Source: Betaproteobacteria bacterium UBA2293
Lineage (GTDB): Bacteria > Pseudomonadota > Gammaproteobacteria > Burkholderiales > Rhodocyclaceae
DNA: 8,644 nt
Direction of reading: 5' to 3'
NCBI GenBank assembly: GCA_002345845.1
Contig: DDWF01000121.1
Coordinates: 1 to 8,644, forward strand
Part shown: positions 1 through 5,337 of the stretch, piece by piece
Layout: each line of letters starts with the position of its first letter
Numbering within the stretch: the stretch's first letter is position 1
The notes under the pieces: generated by a model
Databases searched by the model: none
Told to the model about the DNA's origin: nothing
Seen by the model: the letters and a program-made list of their open reading frames with translations, nothing else
Translations under genes and position numbers: made by a program

Positions 1-238
1 AACTGGTAATGGCGACGCGGGCATAACTGCCGCCGGTGACTTCGGTTCCAGCCGTGCTGTCGGTCGGACAGGTGGTATAGAGGGCGACATACCCAGTGGC
101 CGGGGCACTGAGGGCCTGGCCACGCAGGATGGCGTCGATGGCTTTGTTTTCAGCATAGTCCGCAAGCGCGCCGGCAAATGCGGAAATAGAACTGACGGCG
201 AACAGCAGGCCGGCGAGGAATAGGCGGGCGAGTTTCAT
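1..238 (-). CDS. Gp80-like phage tail-fibre-domain protein with signal peptide (3' end beyond window)
   Basis: Reading from the ATG at 236-238 gives 79 residues that run off the left edge. The first 22 residues look like a Sec signal peptide: a basic start (MKLAR), a hydrophobic core at about 6-20, and an AFA|GA cleavage site near residue 22. There is no lipobox cysteine. The rest (LADYAENK, VALYTT, GGSYARVAIT) resembles the Gp80-like domain that many phages carry in small tail-fibre or structural proteins. A strong AGGAG lies 7 nt before the ATG and fixes the start. The gene follows the head genes, separated by a terminator-like hairpin. A structural or fibre-associated role is inferred from the domain. 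The signal peptide is odd for a virion protein, because phage structural proteins are normally assembled in the cytoplasm. An exported or membrane-associated protein made by the lysogen is the alternative. Confidence 0.7.
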   Translation of the reverse strand, partial: MKLARLFLAGLLFAVSSISAFAGALADYAENKAIDAILRGQALSAPATGYVALYTTCPTDSTAGTEVTGGSYARVAITS

Positions 239-261
239 TGTGGATCTCCTGTCGTTAAGCG

Positions 262-291
262 AAAACGGCCCGGCGGATCAGCCAGGCCGTT
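262..291 (-). terminator. Candidate rho-independent terminator after the small post-capsid gene
   Basis: On the minus strand, 291-281 pairs with 274-264 to give an 11-bp stem that is mostly G/C with one G-T wobble. The loop is 6 nt (TGATCC). The 3' arm ends in TTTT (265-262), two of these bases lying in the stem, followed by CGCTT. It lies between the stop codon at 315-317 and the next ATG at 238. The U-tract is short, so termination may be partial, which would lower expression of the downstream signal-peptide gene relative to the capsid genes. Confidence 0.5.
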
Positions 292-314
292 GCGGTACGT
301 CAATACGCGCCTGG

Positions 315-569
315 TCAGGCTGGGGCGGTTTCAGATGCGGCGGTTTTCGCAATCGCGTCGGCGGCCTTGAGCATTTCGCGGGTGGCGGTATTGCGGCCTC
401 CCTTGTCGAAGTCGTCTTCGCGCTTGGTGTAGAGCGCACGATTGGCGCGCACCAGGTCGGCGGCGATGTCTTTCGGTACGTCGGGCATGGCGCCGACGCC
501 TTGATGCTGGCCGCCGGCGTCGTCGCGAAAATCGACCAGGCAGGCTTCGGTGATGAGAATCTTGGGCAT
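315..569 (-). CDS. Small protein downstream of the capsid gene, 84 aa, function unassigned
   Basis: The ORF encodes 84 residues starting MPKILITEAC. The ATG at 567-569 is preceded by AAGGA with 7-nt spacing, a good ribosome-binding site that justifies this start over upstream in-frame codons. The protein is soluble-looking and charged, with no membrane segment and an alanine-rich C-terminus. The pattern of a short beta-like start (KILIT), a central VPKDIAADLVRANRA segment and a lysine-rich tail recalls the small proteins often encoded just after the capsid gene in phage head operons. Lambda has FI and FII in comparable positions, but I see no convincing similarity to either. A head-completion or capsid-accessory role is suggested only by position. 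Confidence 0.7.
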   Translation of the reverse strand: MPKILITEACLVDFRDDAGGQHQGVGAMPDVPKDIAADLVRANRALYTKREDDFDKGGRNTATREMLKAADAIAKTAASETAPA

Positions 570-606
570 GTGCTTTTCCTTGATGTGTGGGCCTTGGGCC
601 TCAATG

Positions 607-632
607 CCCGCCGGCGCTGTTTTGCCGGCGGG
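607..632 (-). other. GC-rich stem-loop between the capsid gene and the small downstream gene
   Basis: Bases 607-615 and 624-632 form a perfect 9-bp inverted repeat (CCCGCCGGC/GCCGGCGGG) around an 8-nt loop. It lies 26 nt past the capsid stop codon, in an 89-bp gap. No T-run follows on either strand, so it does not look like an intrinsic terminator. A hairpin protecting the 3' end of the abundant capsid message, or setting the ratio to the next gene, is inference. Confidence 0.5.
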
Positions 633-658
633 GTCGAGGTGCAGCGGCGGGGGAGGGT

Positions 659-2098
659 TCAGGTGGTGAGGGCGTCTTTCATGGTGGCGAAGCTGGCGAC
701 GCGGCGCACGGCGACATCGACATCCTGCAGCGCGACGACGCGCTTGGTGCCGGCGGTGGCGCCGCTGTAGGGGTCGAGGATGACATCGAGGCCGCCCCAC
801 ATGCCGACCAGCAGGTCGGCCCAGTTGCCGTAGGCGATGGCCGAGCAGACGGCGCCGGAGGTGCCTTTGACGAGATCGCTGGGGATGCTGTTGGTGACCA
901 CGGCATCGTAGCCGAGCACTTCGCCGATGCCGCGCTCACGGCCCGAGGTCCAGACCGGGCGACCGTTGGTGCTGGAGAATTCCTGCGTCTTGCGCAACTT
1001 GCCGCGCACCTTCGCGTTGGTGCAGTAGCCCATTGCGCCGACGTCGGCGTTGGCGACCGCGACCGCGGTTTCCAGGTCGACCATGTGGTCGTAAGTTGGC
1101 GCGAGGCCGTTGGTGCCGCCGGCGACGGAGCCGATGCCGGAGGTATTGAGCAGGCCGGTCGGCTGGTTGCCGGATCCACTGCCGTTGAAGGCGGCGGCTT
1201 GCAGGCCCTGGCCGATCTGCATGGCCAGGTCGAGGCGCACGAACATTTCGACGTCGATGCTCGACTGCATCAGCAGGCGGCGGCTGTAGTCGGTGAAGGC
1301 GCCGATGGTTTTCGGGGTCATGGTGACCTGACCGAAGGTCTGCTGCGATTCGGTGACCGCGCCGTTTTCCGCCACCCAGTAGGTGGTGGCGGCGCCGGTC
1401 GCCGACGGGATGGCGATGTTGCCATTCAGGTCACGCAGCCAGGTGATGCCCAGCTTGTCGAGCACCATCGCGTTGCGCAGCAGCTCGATGAAGCTGGAGC
1501 CGAGCAGCTCGGTGGCGACGGTATGGCCGCCGGCGGTGGTCGTACCGACGACGAGGTCGCGCACCATGGCTTGCATGTCGGCGCTGCCGCGCTGGGCGCG
1601 GGAGAGCAGCCCGCGGGCCACGGACGTGGCCAGACCGTCGGTCATGGTCAGGCCACGCGAGAGCACGTCGGCGGGGATGGTGATGGCGGCTTCGCGGGTC
1701 TTGTCGCGCGAGTCGCCACGCTTGTCTTGGGCGGCACGCGAGCATTCGAGCTCGAACGGGGCCAGGGTGGCGGCATGCAGCGGGTCGGCGGCGGCGAGCA
1801 GCGCGCGGCAGAAGCTGAATTGCTCGATGTCTTTTTTACTCATGCCGATTTCGGGCGATTCGGCCGGGCGCAGCTTGCCGGTGTCGACCAGTTTGTCGGT
1901 TACGAACTTGCGGAAGGAATCGGCGCTGGCGCCGGTTTCGATGGCGGAATCGGCATCGGCGACCAGGTTGAACTGGCGGCCAAGGGCTTGGATCTCGCGC
2001 ATGCGGTCACGTTCGGCGATCAGGGGGTCGAGGCCGCGCGTGGCGGTGGTGGCGGTGGTAGGTTCTGCCGCCGGGGGGTTGGCTACGGCTTGGTTCAT
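659..2098 (-). CDS. Nested in-frame start: possible stand-alone capsid precursor (479 aa)
   Basis: Inside the protease-capsid ORF, Met224 (ATG at 2096-2098) is preceded by AAGGAG (2107-2112) with exactly 8 nt spacing, close to an ideal Shine-Dalgarno arrangement. The product would begin MNQAVANPPAAEP, just where the protease domain ends, and would contain only the scaffold-like delta region and the capsid domain. This would make many capsid subunits per protease, which head assembly needs. Lambda uses a comparable nested start for Nu3 within C. Whether both starts are used is inference. Confidence 0.55.
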   Translation of the reverse strand: MNQAVANPPAAEPTTATTATRGLDPLIAERDRMREIQALGRQFNLVADADSAIETGASADSFRKFVTDKLVDTGKLRPAESPEIGMSKKDIEQFSFCRALLAAADPLHAATLAPFELECSRAAQDKRGDSRDKTREAAITIPADVLSRGLTMTDGLATSVARGLLSRAQRGSADMQAMVRDLVVGTTTAGGHTVATELLGSSFIELLRNAMVLDKLGITWLRDLNGNIAIPSATGAATTYWVAENGAVTESQQTFGQVTMTPKTIGAFTDYSRRLLMQSSIDVEMFVRLDLAMQIGQGLQAAAFNGSGSGNQPTGLLNTSGIGSVAGGTNGLAPTYDHMVDLETAVAVANADVGAMGYCTNAKVRGKLRKTQEFSSTNGRPVWTSGRERGIGEVLGYDAVVTNSIPSDLVKGTSGAVCSAIAYGNWADLLVGMWGGLDVILDPYSGATAGTKRVVALQDVDVAVRRVASFATMKDALTT

Positions 2099-2767
2099 GC
2101 TTCGTTCTCCTTGGGAGGTTAGGGGTGCTGCGGCGCCATCGGCGGGCTGAAACTCCACGACCCGGTAGCCGGGTTGGGCGGAATCGGTTGCGGCGCGACC
2201 CAGGCCGACGGTGGCGTCGGCGGGGATATCGACCAGCGAAATCTCGAAGGGCGTCCAGCTGCTGACGCGGTATTCGTCCGGCTCGCCCTTGCTGGGCGCG
2301 GCCTTGGTGAGCATGCGTTCGTTGATCTGGTAGCCGATGGAGACGTTGCGCACCAGTCCGTCGGCGATGTCTTGCCGCAAGTCGGCCAGCGCTTCGCGGC
2401 GGCTGATGACGATGTCGGCGCGCAACTGGCCGGCATCGATCCAGGCGCGCTCGACGGCGCCGATGCTGGCCAGCGGCGTGTTGCCGACGGCCTGAAATCG
2501 GTCATGGTTGGCAAGCACGGCGGCGCCGCCATTGAGGCGGTCGAGCTCGATCTCGCCATCCTTGTGGCCGAGTATCTCGACCCAGGGATCGTCGAACCAA
2601 CTGGCGCGCAGGTAGGGGGTTTCGGATGAGACGGAGAGCTGCAGGCGCAGCAGTCCGTCATCAGCCTGTTCGGGCGCGGCGGCGCGAATGGTGAGGGTGG
2701 CCGGCAGGCTGCGATGCAGGGTGCCGTCAATGCGACTCTTACTGCCGAGGGTGCGATTTTTGTCCAT
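659..2767 (-). CDS. HK97-type prohead protease fused to major capsid protein
   Basis: This 702-residue protein joins two functions that are usually separate genes. Residues about 25-200 match the HK97 prohead protease (U35/S78) pattern. His88 lies in VLANHDR, Ser143 in VRNVSIGYQI, and the FEISLVDIPADA segment has Glu175 as the likely third catalytic residue. A Pro/Ala/Thr-rich linker at about 224-245 leads to a helical, charged scaffold-like (delta) region at about 246-365. The HK97-fold capsid follows from about 370 to the end, with GGHTVATELLGSSFIELLR, a central NGSGSGNQPTGLL and a C-terminal RVVALQDVDVAVRR. The protease would cleave the delta region during prohead maturation. The start at 2765-2767 follows AAAGAG with loose spacing. 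The leader holds copy 1 of a 31-bp repeat. An internal start with a much stronger ribosome-binding site lies at 2098. Cleavage sites and virion composition cannot be read from the sequence. Confidence 0.93.
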   Translation of the reverse strand: MDKNRTLGSKSRIDGTLHRSLPATLTIRAAAPEQADDGLLRLQLSVSSETPYLRASWFDDPWVEILGHKDGEIELDRLNGGAAVLANHDRFQAVGNTPLASIGAVERAWIDAGQLRADIVISRREALADLRQDIADGLVRNVSIGYQINERMLTKAAPSKGEPDEYRVSSWTPFEISLVDIPADATVGLGRAATDSAQPGYRVVEFQPADGAAAPLTSQGERSMNQAVANPPAAEPTTATTATRGLDPLIAERDRMREIQALGRQFNLVADADSAIETGASADSFRKFVTDKLVDTGKLRPAESPEIGMSKKDIEQFSFCRALLAAADPLHAATLAPFELECSRAAQDKRGDSRDKTREAAITIPADVLSRGLTMTDGLATSVARGLLSRAQRGSADMQAMVRDLVVGTTTAGGHTVATELLGSSFIELLRNAMVLDKLGITWLRDLNGNIAIPSATGAATTYWVAENGAVTESQQTFGQVTMTPKTIGAFTDYSRRLLMQSSIDVEMFVRLDLAMQIGQGLQAAAFNGSGSGNQPTGLLNTSGIGSVAGGTNGLAPTYDHMVDLETAVAVANADVGAMGYCTNAKVRGKLRKTQEFSSTNGRPVWTSGRERGIGEVLGYDAVVTNSIPSDLVKGTSGAVCSAIAYGNWADLLVGMWGGLDVILDPYSGATAGTKRVVALQDVDVAVRRVASFATMKDALTT
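2107..2117 (-). promoter_or_regulatory. Internal Shine-Dalgarno with a self-complementary mini-hairpin
   Basis: The AAGGAG that serves the internal capsid start overlaps a perfect 4-bp inverted repeat (CTCC, CAA loop, GGAG on the minus strand). The short stem could partly mask the ribosome-binding site until a ribosome passing through the protease region opens it. The ribosome-binding site is clear, but the masking role is speculative given so short a stem. Confidence 0.4.
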
Positions 2768-2787
2768 GGCGTCAGTCTCTTTTTTCA

Positions 2788-2818
2788 GGGGCGAAATAAG
2801 TACCGAAAGAATTTCGCG
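2788..2818 (-). repeat. 31-bp leader repeat, copy 1 (before protease-capsid gene)
   Basis: This copy matches 5043-5073 at 30 of 31 positions in the same orientation. It lies 2 nt past the portal stop codon and 20 nt before the protease-capsid ATG. On the minus strand, GCGAAAT (2817-2811) pairs with ATTTCGC (2797-2791) around a 13-nt loop containing TTTCGGTAC. I see no well-spaced -35/-10 pair in it: a TTGACA lies upstream at about 2828, but the spacing is poor. It may be an operator, an RNA element or a recombination boundary. Confidence 0.85.
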
Positions 2819-2820
2819 GC

Positions 2821-4473
2821 TCAGTTGTCAAATGAGCCACGCACAGCGACGAGCGGGGCGCGGCGGATGGCTTTCTTGCCGGCTGCGGCTTCTTCGTCTT
2901 CTTCGGGTGCGTCTTGCGGGCGCGGGGTGTTTTCCTGGTCGAGCGCGCCGTAGAGCGCTTCTTCGCGCGCAACTTCTTCGGCGATTTCGTCGGGGTCTTC
3001 GCCGCGCTCGGAGATCAGGCGGCGCCGGCTGGTGAGCCTCAAGCGCAGGTTGATTTCGCTGGCGGTGGCTTCCTTGACCGGGTCGATGCCGGCCCAGCGG
3101 CGCGGCTGCCAGTGCGCGGCGGCCAGGTAGGCGTCGACGCGCACGGGCTGCAGGCCGGCGGTCTTGAGCACCAGGTAGGGCAGCACGGCGGCGAAGACAT
3201 CGGCATGCAGCCAATCGATCAGGCGGGTCTGGCGGGCGCGGAAGTGTTCGCGCTCGCCAACGATGCCGACGCGGGCCGAGCTGTAATTGACGGATTCGAG
3301 GTCGTTGCCGAGCGTGACGTAGCTCATGCCGCGCGCGGCCGACCAGCCGCGCAGATGACCCTTGATGTAGGTGGCGGCTTCGATGTTCGGCCAGCTCGAT
3401 TCGTACTTTTGAAACTCGGTGCCGAATGGCAGGGAATCAAACTGGCCTGGCAGGGTGGTGCTGTATTTCTCGGCTGCCGAGGTGATGGCCTGAATCTCGT
3501 CTGGCGTGAGCACTTTGCCGGCGGCCTTCGCGGCATCGAGCACGCTGCTGATGACCGTGTCAGCAAAGCCGCGCGGCGCTTCGCCGTCTTTGGTTACGAA
3601 GAAGCCCTGCCGCTTGGCGGCGTTGCTGCTGGCGACGGCGGCGGCTTCTTCGAAATCTTTGAGCAGCCACAGGCGCCGCGCGCCGCCGGCCAGCTCGGGG
3701 TAGCCGCGCAATTGCCCGACGACATGACGGATGAAGCGGTGGCGGATCTGGCTGGCGGGGATGCGCACATGACGGCCGACGGCCATCAGGTCGGGCGCGC
3801 TGTCGCCGGTCTTGCTCATGTTGAGCCAGTAGGCGACCGGGGCGCCGTCGTCATCGATTTCGACACCCATGCGCACGCGGCGGCCCTGCCAGTCGCGCGA
3901 CAGGGTGACGTCGAGCAGCGCCGGGTCGAGCATCTGGATCTGAAAGCCGAACGGACCAGCGCCGGGACGCAGGCGGTAGAGCAGCTCGCCGTCGGTGTCT
4001 TCGGCCGTCAGTGCGAGTGTTTCGACTTCGCGCCAGGTGAGGCCGGACACGTCGGCGCGGGCGCCCCATCGCGCGAAGGCGTCTTCGAGGCGTTTGTTGA
4101 CGGGGGTGTTGGCACTGCCGTCGCCATGCGTCAGGCGCATTTGCAGGGGGATGCCGTTTTCACCGAGCACGTGATCTTCGAGCTTGATCAGGTAGCCGAT
4201 GGCCCATTCGGCGTTGCGGGCCAGCCCCTGGGCGCGGGCGCGCATGGTCGGCAGCTGGCGCGACAGGTCGTCATTGATCGGCGCGGCGGTGGTCGGCCAT
4301 GACTCGGTCCAGGCCGGCGTTTCGGCGGCGTCGAAGCTGCGCCGCGCGGTGCGCAGTTCGGCGAGGAAATGTTGCTGCGCCGCGCTCGCGACGCTGCGCA
4401 CGGTCTGGTCGAGCCAGGCGGCGCGTTCGACCGGCTTTTCGCGCTGGGTAAATAGGTTGGTCAAAAAGCCCAT
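2821..4473 (-). CDS. Portal protein, lambda gpB family
   Basis: The 550-residue portal would form the dodecameric ring at the unique capsid vertex, docking the terminase and conducting DNA. Family signatures are the N-terminal TMRARAQGLARNAEWAIGYL (76-95) with VLGENGIPLQ, the HRFIRHVVGQLRGYPELA segment (245-262), the SVNYSSARVG motif (394-403), and WQPRRWAGIDPVKEATA (455-471) followed by GEDPDEIAEE. The length is typical or slightly long. The tail is acidic then basic (520-550). I chose the ATG at 4471-4473 because GAGG lies 8 nt before it. A GTG at 4479, overlapping the upstream stop as GTGA, would have only 2-nt spacing. The gene follows the gpW-like gene after 2 nt, which suggests translational coupling. 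Confidence 0.93.
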   Translation of the reverse strand: MGFLTNLFTQREKPVERAAWLDQTVRSVASAAQQHFLAELRTARRSFDAAETPAWTESWPTTAAPINDDLSRQLPTMRARAQGLARNAEWAIGYLIKLEDHVLGENGIPLQMRLTHGDGSANTPVNKRLEDAFARWGARADVSGLTWREVETLALTAEDTDGELLYRLRPGAGPFGFQIQMLDPALLDVTLSRDWQGRRVRMGVEIDDDGAPVAYWLNMSKTGDSAPDLMAVGRHVRIPASQIRHRFIRHVVGQLRGYPELAGGARRLWLLKDFEEAAAVASSNAAKRQGFFVTKDGEAPRGFADTVISSVLDAAKAAGKVLTPDEIQAITSAAEKYSTTLPGQFDSLPFGTEFQKYESSWPNIEAATYIKGHLRGWSAARGMSYVTLGNDLESVNYSSARVGIVGEREHFRARQTRLIDWLHADVFAAVLPYLVLKTAGLQPVRVDAYLAAAHWQPRRWAGIDPVKEATASEINLRLRLTSRRRLISERGEDPDEIAEEVAREEALYGALDQENTPRPQDAPEEDEEAAAGKKAIRRAPLVAVRGSFDN

Positions 4474-4475
4474 GG

Positions 4476-5021
4476 TCACATCCTCAAGTAGACGCGGCCG
4501 GGCGAGCCGCCCTGCAGCAGCGCGGCAAGCGCGCGTTCGCCGGCCACTTCGCGTTCGTAGTGGTCGATCAGGTCGGAAATTTCCTTGCTGGTGCGGAACT
4601 TCATGCGCCGACCGGCGATGTCGTACTCAGCGACATGCACCTTGCCGCCGGCGACGTAGGCGGCCAGCGCGGCCTTGGCGTCGGCCAGCCCCTTGACGGC
4701 CTGGCTGCGGCTGTCGAAGGTTTCTGCGGCGGCCAGATTCGGCAGGATGGCGACAGATGCCTGGTCGAAGGTGACGCGCTCGACGCCCTTCTCGACCCAC
4801 GACACCAGCGTGGCAGAGCCGGCAGCCCAGGCGGCGGTGTTCGCGGCGGTGAGGCTGACGGCATGGGCATCGCCCACGGCGCTGGTGGCGATCGGCACAG
4901 CGGCGCCGGTGGGCCACAGCATGCGGTACTTGAGCACCCAGCCGGCACTCGCTGGGTACGCCGGCAGATCCTCGGTCCAGGCAACCGAATCGCCAGCGCG
5001 AAAAGTGGTGGGGGCAGTCAT
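4476..5021 (-). CDS. Head-tail connector candidate: N-terminal unknown domain plus gpW-like C-terminus
   Basis: The 181-residue protein sits in the gpW position, just before the portal. The C-terminal half (about 108-181) aligns by eye with lambda gpW. It has an alanine-rich helix (LADAKAALAAYVAGG), a short hairpin (YDIAGRRMKFRTS), a second helix (KEISDLIDHYEREVAGE), and an ending GSPGRVYLRM comparable to gpW RRRGPAGFYV. gpW (68 aa in lambda) plugs the portal after packaging and prepares the head for tail joining. Residues 5-95 (FRAGDSVAWTEDLPAYPASAGW, then short strands and NTAAWAAGSA) look like an extra beta-rich domain that gpW lacks. I recall similar segments in other prophage proteins of this position but cannot name the family securely. 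The ATG at 5019-5021 has no clear Shine-Dalgarno, and its leader carries copy 2 of the 31-bp repeat. Confidence 0.7.
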   Translation of the reverse strand: MTAPTTFRAGDSVAWTEDLPAYPASAGWVLKYRMLWPTGAAVPIATSAVGDAHAVSLTAANTAAWAAGSATLVSWVEKGVERVTFDQASVAILPNLAAAETFDSRSQAVKGLADAKAALAAYVAGGKVHVAEYDIAGRRMKFRTSKEISDLIDHYEREVAGERALAALLQGGSPGRVYLRM

Positions 5022-5042
5022 GGCCGCGATGGTGGCGGCTGG

Positions 5043-5073
5043 GGGGCGAAATAAGTACCGAAAGAGTTTCGCG
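5043..5073 (-). repeat. 31-bp leader repeat, copy 2 (before gpW-like gene)
   Basis: This is a direct repeat of 2788-2818 with one mismatch (5066). It abuts the stop codon of the Mor-like gene (5074-5076) and ends 21 nt before the gpW-like ATG. Its hairpin is 6 bp (GCGAAA/TTTCGC). The single change removes the seventh pair and is not compensated. No other copy was found in the window, and the 52-bp gap holds nothing else recognisable. Confidence 0.85.
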
Positions 5074-5337
5074 TCAGCGCAAGCGCCTCAACTGCTGCGC
5101 GCGGCGCACGCTGACGCCGAGCTTGGTGGCCAGCGTGGCGCTGTCGAGATCGGCGTCGAGCTGGGCCAGCATTTCGAGCTTGGCGCGCTTGCGGTTCGGC
5201 GCGGGCACGTAAAACTCGGTGCAGGCGAAGCGCAGGCTGGCGAGGATGGCGAAGCGGGACCAGACTTCGTCGGACACGTCCGGCATTTCGCGCCGGGCCA
5301 TCTCCAGCAGGGATTGCAGGGTGTCGCGGTCAGCCAT
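5074..5337 (-). CDS. Small Mor-like helix-turn-helix protein (87 aa)
   Basis: The start ATG (5335-5337) overlaps the terminase stop by 8 bp, implying coupled translation. No Shine-Dalgarno is obvious. The N-terminus is acidic and helical. The middle (RFACTEFYVPAPNRKRAKLEML, 36-57) and the C-terminal helix-turn-helix (SATLATKLGVSVRRAQQLRRLR, 66-87) recall the shape of the Mor/C family activators of phage Mu: a YVP segment, a basic stretch, then LA..LGVS..... Mor itself is longer (about 129 aa). A DNA-binding role is plausible. It could regulate the late operon or assist packaging, but the position between terminase and gpW is where lambda has no regulator. The 31-bp repeat begins directly after its stop codon, which makes the repeat a candidate target; that link is a guess. 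Confidence 0.6.
   Translation of the reverse strand: MADRDTLQSLLEMARREMPDVSDEVWSRFAILASLRFACTEFYVPAPNRKRAKLEMLAQLDADLDSATLATKLGVSVRRAQQLRRLR

Noticed and set aside
1..238. Lipoprotein reading of the signal-peptide gene
   Set aside because: There is no cysteine after the leader; the site is AFA-GA, a signal peptidase I type.
469..479. 11-base match TCTTTCGGTAC to the loop of the 31-bp repeat
   Set aside because: It is in the opposite orientation, lies inside the small post-capsid coding sequence (PKD codons) and lacks the flanking inverted repeat. Probably chance.
587..2122. Long open frame on the plus strand (511 codons), and similar frames at 2914-4302 and elsewhere
   Set aside because: They lie antisense to the capsid and portal genes. 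Their products are Gly/Ala/Val/His-rich low-complexity sequence typical of antisense frames in high-GC coding DNA, with no recognisable domain.
2811..2833. Possible sigma70 promoter using TTGACA at about 2828-2833 (minus strand) and TACTTA inside repeat copy 1
   Set aside because: The spacer is about 23 bp, too long, and copy 2 lacks the TTGACA, so it does not explain the repeat.
4477..4479. GTG as portal start, overlapping the upstream stop as GTGA
   Set aside because: The Shine-Dalgarno GAGG would be only 2 nt away. The ATG two codons later has 8-nt spacing.
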